NCBI GenBank assembly: GCA_002197995.1
Contig: NGZR01000003.1
Location: 3,782,001-3,846,000 of the forward strand
Reading direction: 5' to 3'
From: Gaeumannomyces sp. JS-464
Taxonomy: Eukaryota; Ascomycota; Sordariomycetes; Magnaporthales; Magnaporthaceae
Length of the DNA: 64,000 nucleotides
The translations under genes and the position numbers were made by a program. Positions 1-10,323 of the stretch are shown piece by piece. The notes below the pieces were generated by a model that was not told the origin of the DNA, did not search any database, and worked only from the letters and a program-made list of their open reading frames with translations. Position 1 is the stretch's first letter. Every line of letters begins with the position of its first letter.

Positions 1-683
1 CGGCCAGGTACCGCCTCCATCCCAGGATGCGCCTCCCAGGTCGGCGTTGCTTGATCCAATGAACTATTGTCAGCCTTCTGGAAAACACTCATCCAAACCA
101 GCGCCGGAACATCTCCGGTGAAACGGCTACCTGGTCATCAGCTAGGCAAAACATGCATAGAAGGGTCTGCCCTGTCCAACCCAGGCTAATTATGGACATC
201 AAAACCCCGTACACCGACAGCCCAGTCGTCCCCTGAAGTTTACAGGATTATCTACCTAGCCATGCCCTCTCTGCGTGACCTGGGTGCCCTGCGTTGCGCA
301 TCGGCACAGCAATTTTCAATCAGGGAACCTGCCGCACTGTGATGCTGAAAACACGGCCTTTCGTCAGTCACAAGGCCAAAGTTGGTCGTCAGCGCCCGCA
401 TATAATTGAAACGCGTCTCTCTACCTTGCCCTCGTTCTTGACAAGGGCTATCACCATTTAATTCCCACGTAAACTGGGCAAGTGAGAAGCACACGCACAG
501 TCCTGCGAGGGGACATAATGTTAAGAGGATCTTCCGGGCCACGCACCTTTTTTGCTCCCGCACCTACCCTGCCCCACTTTTGGCCCGTGCAACGCCTGTG
601 CGTTCCGGTTTCGCAGCCCACGTAATTTTGCCTGCAAATTGAACTTGGTGCCATTTTTAATCCATTTTTCAACAATTACCCCT
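1..683. other. Sequence without a recognisable gene
   Basis: I see no gene here. Short open frames on both strands lack family features or plausible splice structure. It is the left flank of the transposon relic. Confidence 0.5.
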
Positions 684-2700
684 ATGAACGAAGTGATCAC
701 GATCTTAAGCGACGACGAGGCCGGGCCGGACGAGGCTAGGCCGGCCTCCGACGAGGCTGCAGCCCCCTTAACGGACTGGGACGGCTTACCCTGGACCGCT
801 AACCCCGTGGGGGTCCTTTCAACCCTTTACCCTACTTACGAGGCCTTTATGCAGGTTATAAGCGCTTATCTCGACGCTAAAAGGGTTTACGTAACGACCG
901 TGCGATCGCATTCCAACTTTTAAAAGCCTTAAAAAGCTCGTGGCCGGGTGCTTTTTCCGGCCACGGCCTACAAGCCGCCGGGCCCTCCGTTTACGCACGC
1001 GCATTTCCCAAATTTCCGACTGCACTTACGGTTTTATCGCGTAACGCTTAAACCAACAGGGGTTTTTTAAAACGTTAAAAATGACGAGTTTTACCTATTA
1101 AAACCACGGCCGCCTCCTTTTAAACGCTATAGGGCCCTCCGTTCGCAAGCAGGCCTCGGCCCTTACCGATAGGCATTGGGGTTCCTCGAGCTTTATTCGA
1201 AGATTTTACAGTCCGCACCCGCTAATACTCGACCTTTGCCGCCGCCGCTTTCCCAACGTGCTTTAAAACCTACCAGCGTTATACAAATACAGGGCGGCTT
1301 ACAAAAAAGGTGGGGTTAACGGATATAAGCCTGCCGCGGCCCTCGTGCGGGCCTCGACGACCCGAGGTCGTGTTTAAAGCCTTTAACCCGCCCGATTTCC
1401 TTTAGCGAAACCCAAAACTACTACCACCTTTGCCGACGTTTTGGGTATACGGAAAAGCCGTTCCTTTCTTTAAGCCAACCCGCACTGCCTTCCAAATCGA
1501 CGTTACTACAAAACGAACCGCAACAATATGCACCTTTTACGGCCGTAATTAACCAACGAGCGCATAACGATACCGGCCTTTTAGGGCCTAATAAACAACG
1601 AGACGGAGGAAACCTTCTTTGGCTTTTTGGCGCCCTCCGCGATTTTCTGGCAGCCTTCGAGATTCCGGCCCTAAAGTTGCCCTTACGGACTTAATTCTCG
1701 CATGCGCACCAGCTTTCAGCCTGTTTTCCTTTCGCAAAAATGCAGCTTTGCGTTTATCATATAAACGCCGACGTTGTGCTTTAAATAAAAAAGAAATGGA
1801 GCAAATTTGCGGCCGCGGAAGCCCTCGAAAGGTCTCCTAATTAAACCCCCCAAAACGAGGCCCGGCGAGGGTTGGGGGCCGGGCTAGCCCTAACGAAAGC
1901 GAGGTTAACGAGCTAACGAGGAGGATTTACGTACTTTTAATAACAGTTACCGACGGATTTGGTTTGCCCAAGGCCTGGATGCTTACCAACACGACCCTAC
2001 CGATATTCCTTACACGCGAGCCGGCTTTTTTACCCTTTAAAAGCACGTCGTTTATGCCAAAAGCCGTTTAGCGCATAAGGAGGCCATAATAAGCTTGTGG
2101 GAAAGTTTTTTAAGCAAACGAGCTTAATTAACTACCTGTAACGAACCGTTTGGCCTTCCCGCCGGCAATAGGCTTTATTACACGAAATATTACCCCAATT
2201 AAAGGGTAATTAGCACCGCCGGCGCTGAAGGGAATTACGGGTCCCTTAAAACGTACGACCTTTCTTTTCGATTAACGTTGGCACACGTTAAACAGCAACT
2301 CGCAGGCAAACGGGGCATAAAATTACGGCTTTTTAGGACCGCCAACAAGCCTTTTTCGCGCGCGTTAAGTGGGATTATACCGGCCGTTCGTGGGCAGGGG
2401 ACCTACCTTTGCGAGCTTCGTTATAATGCTTTAATCTCCTCGAGCAAATTAACCGCTTCGCCCTTTTAACGTTCCTTTCCCGCCTGCACTTAACCGGTTT
2501 AAATATCGGCCCTTGCAAAAAGCTACGCGTGCCCAATACGGCCTGCCCTGCCCCCACGAGCTTATTGCCCTACATAAAGCTCAGCGGCGTGATCCGCAGG
2601 CCCCTGGCTTGCGGATCACCGCCGTAGATAGCTTTTGGCTGCACCCGGGCAATCGCCTTGCAAAGGACCTTTTTGCGGGTTACAAAGCCGGTAGGGGTTA
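684..2700 (+). mobile_element. Decayed Mutator-like (MULE) DNA transposon
   Basis: An open frame from 684 to 923 has an acidic N terminus followed by a segment containing YPTYEAFMQVISAYL. This resembles the start of the FAR1-type DNA-binding region found in fungal MULE transposases. Downstream the frame is lost to many stops. A C-terminal piece at 2513-2701 reads GLPCPHELIALHKA and later FWLHPGNRL, which resembles the SWIM-type zinc finger and the 'HPHW' end of such transposases (family knowledge). TpA is strongly enriched over CpA and TpG while CpG persists, as expected after repeat-induced point mutation. I could not find terminal inverted repeats or a target-site duplication, so the true ends are unknown. 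The MULE assignment rests on the two ends only. Confidence 0.5.
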
Positions 2701-4536
2701 AAAAGGGCCGGCCTCGAAGGACCGGCCCCTTTGGTAACGAGGCGCCGGCAGCCTCGCACCCGCGCCCGCACGGGTATACGGGCCAGCGCAAGCGTATTAC
2801 TTCAACACGAACAGGGTGCCTCCCTAAAAGCACGTGACGAGGCTGACGAGGCGGAAGGTCCAGTGCTTACCTCGGCACTCCCCTACCCTTAACGCCGGCC
2901 ACTTTGCCCTTAACGCCGGCCGCCCTGCCTTTAAGGCTGGCTGGGAGGGCCTCCACGTTCTTTCCAGCGCCTGCGCTGGCCTTTACGAGTTTTTTATCCC
3001 TTTGCGAGTCCCTAGGCCTTTGTAGCCCTAGATAGACGGCCTTAACGCCGTGCCCCTGCACTTTTCCTATGTAATTTGGCGGTTTAACACCGCGTTTTTA
3101 TCGTTTTTTAATAAATTGCTCGTGGCGATAACTTCTATTTGCTTCCCTCCTGTTGATTGAGCCCCTGCCTGCATTAAAGCCTATGTTCGTTTGTGTAGGT
3201 GCGCCATAGAAAGGTCCATGCGCGCCGATATCGGGGTGGGGGTGGGTGCGGGAGCAAAAAGGGTGCGTGGCCCGGAAGATCCTCAATGTTAATTAAAATT
3301 CAGCGAATGCTACGCTGGATTGCCGGAGTCGAACTCACGAGGCTGCCGTGGCGCAGCGGCGCTGTGTTTTCCTTTTTTTGGCCTTCAAACCTTCAGACAT
3401 AGCATTTGGTGGTCTTTCAATGAAGACCCGAGAATCATGAAACTCGAGCCCTATTTTGGCTACCGCCGAAACCGCCTCTCCGCTGCACAGGAATTACCCA
3501 CTATGGCCTTGGTACCCAGATGGCCCCCCAGTTCGACGCTACCGTAGTCTTCAAAGAGGCTTTATTGTCGGCATGGCAAGGTCAAGTTGAGGAAGGTGTG
3601 CTGACACCTTTATTAAAAAAAAATTAAGAAAAAAAATTGTTGGATTATGAGATAGAAAAAAAGAGAAAGTAACAACAAATATTTAGAGAAAGACTCGAAC
3701 CCAAACACTCTTTGGGGCACAATGAGATGAGCTCAAAGTCGGAGGGTTTTACATGGCATAGAGCCATTCGGCGAAGGCCAACAAAACATATCTTTAGGTG
3801 GGTTTGTGCGCACAAAGATTGCCTAGAAACCTCTGAGAGAGAAACTTCTTAGAGAGTCTTGTGGGCAGACTCCAGAGCTACCAGTTCAGTCTCCCAGGAA
3901 CCAAGCGGCTAACCCCAAGGGCCGAGAGACACCGCCAACACTTCGGGGACAGATTTTATGTTACGAGCCATGCCAACATTAACGATTAATATTTCGCGAA
4001 ACCTTCCATGTCGACATCATGGATAGATTGCTGTCAGCAAATATCTTTAAAAGAAATGGATAATCCACCAAAATCCTAGCCTACAAGAGCGAGAGATACC
4101 AGCGACCAGAAAATCTGGCTAGTGATGCAAGGTTTTAGCACATTTTCCGGTTATACATAGATCGGCTCTAAAGATTAGATCTTAGCGGGTTGGAAATGGA
4201 GAGTTGCAAGATATGGGAATGAGAGAATGAAAAGAAGGTAATTGACATAGAAATTGATAATGGCTTTAATAAAACTGGGATAGTCTGTTGAAGGCTGACA
4301 TAAGAGGTAATAGGTAACCAGGAGAGCCGGAAAACCTTGCCATAAGAGTTTAGGATGATATTTTGGATCTACCACCGCAGGTCAACTGCAGCCGTGCGTG
4401 CCGAAGACATGTGATACCCCGCGGCTTTAAGAAGACAGAAACATACGCTACGTGAGAGAAAAATGATCTATGAGCAACTCGAGCTTTGCCACAAATTGCC
4501 CCGCCGCCCTACCGACTGCTGGAGTGCTGGTAGGCT
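2701..4536. other. AT-richer DNA without genes next to the transposon relic
   Basis: No gene is recognisable. The composition becomes AT-rich from about 3600, with A runs and many stops in all frames. A short stretch at 3348-3363 resembles the 5' half of eukaryotic initiator tRNA-Met, but no complete tRNA can be folded. The segment probably contains further decayed repeat DNA and the 3' flank of the Clr5-domain gene. Confidence 0.45.
2886..2921. repeat. Direct duplication of a 15-mer, period 21
   Basis: The 15-mer CCCTTAACGCCGGCC occurs at 2886-2900 and again at 2907-2921, just after the transposase relic. It may belong to the proline-rich tail region of the element. Confidence 0.6.
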
Positions 4537-5260
4537 CTACCGACTGCTGGGGTACTGGTAGGAGGAAGAGGACTGTCCTCGCGTCTCGTATGCGGCATAG
4601 TAGTCTTCGTAACTCGTTATGTCCTCGTCGTATTCTTCGGTCGGCGTCATGTACTGGAGATCGTCCCCGAGGGAGTCTGCCGCATAGGGGTCACGCCCGT
4701 CGGTTAGCAAACGAAGGACACGGGCATTCACGCCACGGAACAGTGGATTTGGGAAAGAAAAAGCGAAGATGGCATGTTGACGGCTCACCTCGGTCGGACA
4801 GAGTGTCGGTGGCTGTGATGAGCCCTCGCTTCTTGGCGCGGGTCTCGAAGCGTGCGATGGAGGCCGGGTCGACCTGCTTGCCCCGGAGCCAGAACATGGT
4901 GTCTCTGTTCGGGTCCTCCCGCTCGCGTCTCCCTTGACCTTGAGAATGCCGAGGTATTCGGAAGTCTTGATGTACTTGTCGTCGAGGCCCCACTCCTTGA
5001 TCTTGATCTTGTACTGGCGGGTCCTGGTGACGCGAGTCTGGGTCAGCCGAGGCCTCAGGGGTGCTGAAGCGAATGACGGGAAGAATGAGAGAGGGGAATC
5101 AAGGATGGAGTCCATACGTGGCCTTAAATGAGTACGTAGTTTCCATCGTGTCCATAACCTCTTTTAGCTTCTTCTCCTTGTACAGGGCCTCTATGATGGC
5201 CCGGTATGGCTCCCAGTCCTCTGAGCGAGACGGCCGGAAGTACTGAGTCTTGGAAGACAT
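4537..5260 (-). CDS. Clr5-domain protein (one frame break)
   Basis: The N terminus contains EDWEPYRAIIEALYKEKKL and continues after an intron into TRQYKIKIKEWGLDDKYIK. This is the Clr5 domain, a short helical module at the start of many ascomycete proteins, named after S. pombe silencing factor Clr5. Exons: 5260-5118, 5023-4789 and 4676-4537. Both introns are GT-AG, and the second has a GCTAAC branch site. Within exon 2, near 4940, the frame must jump by one missing base to reach the conserved-looking stretch REREDPNRDTMFWLRGKQV. With that base restored the exons sum to 519 bases, giving 172 aa. The C terminus is acidic and Tyr/Ser-rich. The biochemical role is unknown; a DNA- or chromatin-linked function is only inferred from the domain name. 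Confidence 0.65.
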
Positions 5261-8200
5261 GGTGATGTGTGGTGTAGCCGACCGAGCTGCGGTAGGTGTT
5301 ATAGTCTTCGATTTTGACGACTAGGTACTCCGAGGACCTTGCACGTTCTGATGGCAGGATGTTGAGGTGATGAAGATGGGATCGGAGGATCCGCAATGGA
5401 GACGCTGGAGCTTGATGGGACCTAGGATCTGATCCGTGAGGCTGGTATGATGACTGTGGAGCTCTGTCGTGCGTATATCGGATGGCCTATATCTTGCCTT
5501 GCCGTGTCTGCTCCGTGTCCATGTCTTCAGGGAAGGGGTGAAGCAGGCCGTCGACTTTTATACTCGGGAAGGAAAAGGCTCCATCGTTGGTGCCTTGACG
5601 CGTATACTAGCTGCAATATGCCGTTAGAGCCGAAGACATCGCCCACAAAACCGCGGCAGACTGCGCTTCTGTATGTTGGTGTGCCTCCGGGAAGCCTGGA
5701 ACTTTGACATTCGACTGTGCGTGGGGCCGGCGGCAAGGATCTCGGGTGTTGGTTGTTGTCCTGTCCTCTTGCTTGGCTACCTTAATCTTACCCTCTGGCC
5801 AGTGGAAGGAAGGATTCTGAAGGGCCAGGCGCAAGCTAGTCTCAATAGATTGCGGATAGCGAAGAGGCAGGGGAAAAGGGGTGACGACATTTTGCGTAGC
5901 AACAGTCCATCCCCCATCATCAAGACTCCACAGGCAGCACTTTCTCCTCCGGGGCGAGGTGCAGGTCTGGGCAAGGTAGAGCCCGTCGCCTGTGGAGACT
6001 TCGGGGATCTCCATGGATGGCGCGCTGCACGGGCGGGCAGGCAGGGGATAGGCAACTTTACGAAGGGGCTGCAACTGACAGACAGTCGGCAGGACGGCCA
6101 AGGAGGAGTAGGGCTGTCGGGTGGCCCTACGTAGGTGGCCCCACTCGCACGTGGACCATGGCTATGTGATTGATGTCTGCATGATCAAAATAGTTGTCTT
6201 TAGGAGCAAGGCAGAGCCATCGGGCGGACTGTGCGCGGGAGGATCGCGAACACAACCAACGCGACGTGAGATCAGGGGTGGAGTTGTGTGGGGCGTGGAC
6301 GGAGAAAAAGGAAGGATACAGCGAGGGATCTAGAGCATACTAGCAGGAAAAAAAAGAGTGAAGAAAAATCGAGGAGGGACAAAAATCGACAAGACAAAAC
6401 GATGGAGAAAGTCCCATGGTGTCCGGACACACCACCAAGCCAGTGACCACCAGACGCTGGCCACATTTTCCGGCCAGGTTGCCTAGCACACGGGGCAGTG
6501 CGGCAGCCCCGGCCCGTTATTGGCGAATCGACGGCAAAAACACAAGTCCCGCGCATCAACACCACATGGAAAACGGGCGCCCTCCCGGGACCGTTGGTGC
6601 GCTTAGCGCAACCAATTGCGCGGCCGTTAGGCAGCGGCAACGATGGCAAAGAACAGAAGCGCGGCTTTTTTCTACTTCGCGGTTGATCCGAACACCACAC
6701 GTACTGGCAGATGGAAGTCGTTGGCCGAGATAGGAAAGTCGCCGCATCTTGATGAGGTCGTCGTTGTGGGGTGGGGTGCTCCACGCACCCACATGCCTCT
6801 ATTGGCATGTGGGCCTTGGATTTGTAAGACGACGAAGAAGGAGGGAACAGAAAAAAAGAAGAAGAAAAAGCAACATCCATCGTCGTGCAAAGGCTGCCGT
6901 AGGATTGTTGAGTGCAACATGGAATAGGAGGTAGGTCCTATACAACACCCCCCAGCTGACAGACAGGAATCGATCCAATCAAAAATCGCAACCAATAAAC
7001 GCCCGGAGCGCGTTGTGCAACAGCAAGTGCTCGCTCGCCCAGGCGCGGCCAGGAAGAAAGCAACAAGGGGAACATGAACCAACAAACGAGCTACTGCTGG
7101 CTTGGTGGTCCGCGAGGCGCCGCGTACGGCCGGACGGAGCACACCGAACGGTGCATCGAGAACCTTCTGCCCATCAGCCCAGCTCTATCAGCTGCTCCGA
7201 AACGGCAAACTGCTGACGGAATGCGACCGCGCAAGAGAGATTGCAAGACGAAACCTACCCGCCCCCAACCTGCCGACACCGCAGGCAGCGGGGATCCGCA
7301 ACCTGCCACGCTGCCCAGCCTTTGACCGACGAACTGCTCGCTAGCACAAACTTGTCGATGCTTGGCAGCGCGGCTTTGCGCGTTGTTGGTGGCCGCGTCT
7401 GGAGGCGGCTCCAACATGTCCCAACATCGCGCGCTCGGCTACAGCTGCCCGCAGAGACCTCGGCTGCTGTGTCGTCTGATTGGCTGATTAGCGCGCCATT
7501 GGTAATTATCGTCTGCCGCGTATCCCATGATTCGCCTGTGCCGCGCTTATGTCGTCCAATGGATGATGCGAAGTTTAGGCCCCCAATCTGCCGCGTCCTT
7601 GGTCGTCCTCGTGGTGGTGTTGTCACGGTGTTGTGGTGTCGTGGTGTCGTCTCATTCTCATGGAATCTGCATCGAACAACTGTGTGGAGATTGGAGGGCC
7701 CGCTGGCGCGCTGGGCAAGTTGTGTTGGTTGAGAATATGCGGCGTCCTTGACGTCACGGCGCCAGCTGGGGCACAGCGAATCAATCTACTTGTTGGTGCA
7801 CTCGCCAGTCTGGACCAAGCACGCGCGCGCCCTCTAGGCTAGGTTCGCCGTTCTCAATGTGTCGGCTTCTGATGCTAAATGCTAATTTGCTAATTAGCTG
7901 CAATAAACAGCGTGACATCCCACAACCTGAGGGATCAGGATCCTTGATCACAGGCTGACGCCGCATTTTCACATCTTGCAAGGATCACCCCTAAAATCAA
8001 CCTAAAAAAAATACGACGGCTCCATCCTGAATGCCTTATACGCTCCCGCTCCGCACCTGCTGCCATGGTCATGGATGATAGGCGCTCCGCCGGGGGACAA
8101 ATAAGCTCAAAGAAAAAACAACAAAAATTAATACACGCTCCTTTCGGCAAGCTGCCGAAATTCACAGCATCTGCTAATCAAAAACAAGCTTTTCTGCCAA

Positions 8201-8341
8201 GCACACCCTGCCGGGTCGATGTCTCATGCCTGTCAGCGCGCGACTCCCCGCCTGCGCCGCCCCCATCTTTAGTGTAGGCTGACTGGCCGCCGGAGGCAGA
8301 GGAAGGAGTGGACGTTCGATGTGTGTCGGCCCGCCCGCAAA
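5261..8341. other. Long intergenic region
   Basis: About 3 kb without a supportable gene. Open frames of up to about 200 codons exist (for example 6272-6880 minus), but they are low-complexity and overlap others in several frames. The region must hold the Clr5-domain gene promoter near 5261-5700 and the RRM gene 3' end near 8341. Confidence 0.5.
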
Positions 8342-10323
8342 TCAGAAGTCGTTCGGACCACCGAGGGGCGCGGGAGGCAGAGCTAGACCATCGTCGCTCT
8401 CCTTCGGCTCGTCCTCCTCCACCACCGAGGGCAGCGCCGTGGGGCGGGGGGTCGATGGTGGTGGCGCGTCGCAAGGGTCTTCGCCGAACCAGACCTTGAC
8501 CGTGTCCGGGTACTCGCGCGTCAACGCCATCTTGGCCGCCTCCGCCTGGCACCGGAAGCTGCCAAAGCGGTACTCGAGCAACACGCCGTCGTCGGGCCCG
8601 CCTGGGCTGGAGACGGCCAGCGTGAAGACCTCGTCGATCTGGAACTCGAGCTTGGACCGGAAATAGGCCGTCAGGCTGTCGAAGTTGACGAACCTGCCCG
8701 GGCCGTAGATGAGCAGGATCCGCGATCGGTGCCGGCCCGCCCTGGCGACGGCGGCGTTGGCAGCGGCGCTGCCCAAGCCGATGCCGGAGCCGGGATCCAA
8801 GGGCGACTGCTGCTGTTGCTGCTGGTAAGGCCACGGGCCCAGCGCCGAGACGGGCGGGCCGGAGGGCTGTGCGGCGGTGCGGATGCGGTTCCAGAGCACG
8901 CGGGCGCGCATGCCGCCGACGACGAAGCCGCCGTTCTCGGGGCTGCACATGGCGTGGAACCGGGCCGCCGGCTCGCGGTCGAAGAAGATGACCTTTGCGG
9001 CGCACGTCAAGTGGCCGCGGCTGGGCTCGGGCCGGTTTATGTGGGTGCGTAGATGCGGCCGACGCCGCGGATGCCCGCGAGCAGCTGGCGCGTCGTCAGG
9101 TTCGGCGGCAGCCCGAGGATGAAGAGGCTGCAGTTCTCGTGCTCCGGGATCGCGGCCGACCGGTTGCGCTCGATGTTGATGTTGCCCCGGTAGTTGGGGC
9201 TGAAGCCGCCATGATGCGCGTGATGGCCTCGGGCGTCGACCTCACTGTGCCGGCTGATTCGTCGACACCCTCTGCACCGTGTGTGCTGCTCGTGGTGACG
9301 CGGGAGAGGCCGTCCCGCTTCGGGGCATGCAGCCGCTGCTGTTGCTGGCGCTCCTGCTGGGCGCGGGCGGTCGACTCCATCGGGTGGAAGATCCGATCGG
9401 ACGGCGGTGGGCTTATGACGCTGGTGTCGGCCAGGCGAAGGCCAGTCACGCCGGCCACAATACTCTCGACCGATGGAGGCGCCTGGGTAGACGGCGATAT
9501 GAACGGAACATAGGGTGAGTAGTTCTGGCGCGACACGGCTGGGTGAATGCTGACCCCGGGCGCGACAACCCGACCTGCGTGCTGCTCCATGTCCTCGCTC
9601 GAGGTCGCACCATGAACGGATTGGAACTGGTGCGCAGCCTGGCTGCTGCTGTTCGAGGTGAACATCTCCGGCGAGAACGGCGTGGAGCTACCTGGTGCCA
9701 TAGGCATGCGGATGGCTTGCTCTGCGAGTGGCGGAAGCGTCAAAGCAGCTGTGTTGCCGATGTTCCGGAGACGCTCTACGGCCTTCCATCGCTCTTGGAG
9801 GTCGAGCGCGTCCTGGATATATTGTGCGCGCGATGGCAGCGCAGGCGAGTACGCGGGCTGTAGCTGGTATGCGGGCTGCTTGCCCTCGTAGAGGCGGCGA
9901 CGGACTTGGGAGAAGATCTGCTCGTCGCCGTCCTCAAGGGTTGTCATGGTCTCGGGTGCGCTCGCCCTGACAGACAAGGTAGACAAGCCGGCGGGGCTGT
10001 TGGGGACGCTGAGGTGTGGCACAAAGCCAGGAGCGGGCCTGGATGTCTTGTACTGGTGCCGAGGTCGCTGCGAGGGAGTGTTGGCCAGGCTCCAGACGGA
10101 GTCCGCACGCATGCCCTGCCGAGGAAGATGGCCGGCTTGGTCCGGTCGACAGACGACATGTCCGTCCCAGCGCTGGGGCGCCGGTGCTGAAGAGAGCGCT
10201 CTGAGGCGAGCTGAGGAAGTCTCGAGTAGAGGGGGTAGGAGCATTGCGACGAGGGACAAGGGGCGTGCCTATCGCGCCGTAGCCGCGGCTGACGGGACGC
10301 TCCGCCTTGTCGTGAGGATTCAT
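8342..10323 (-). CDS. RRM-domain RNA-binding protein (four frame breaks)
   Basis: This is a fungal RNA-binding protein. Its C-terminal half reads as an RNA recognition motif: [19 protein letters not shown] (an RNP2-like strand), then a segment with CAAKVIFF (RNP1-like) and a second, diverged RRM-like segment [20 protein letters not shown]. The N-terminal 400 residues are Ser/Pro/Gln-rich with a coiled stretch around [17 protein letters not shown]. The start at 10323 begins [10 protein letters not shown]. Frame continuity fails at about 10175, 10120, 9212 and 9047, each time as if one base were missing. Restoring four bases gives 1986 bases, or 661 aa. No intron is evident. It resembles conserved ascomycete RRM proteins of unknown target. 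The breaks are more likely sequence errors than decay. Confidence 0.65.

Noticed and set aside
3690..3710. B-box-like GGTTCGAGTC on the minus strand
   Set aside because: No matching A box, anticodon arm or acceptor stem could be folded; the T stem has only three weak pairs.
6272..6880. 202-codon minus-strand open frame
   Set aside because: Low-complexity Phe/Ser runs derived from A/T tracts, no domain, several overlapping open frames in the same DNA.
8178..9005. 275-codon Arg-rich minus-strand frame
   Set aside because: A shadow of the RRM protein gene in another frame.
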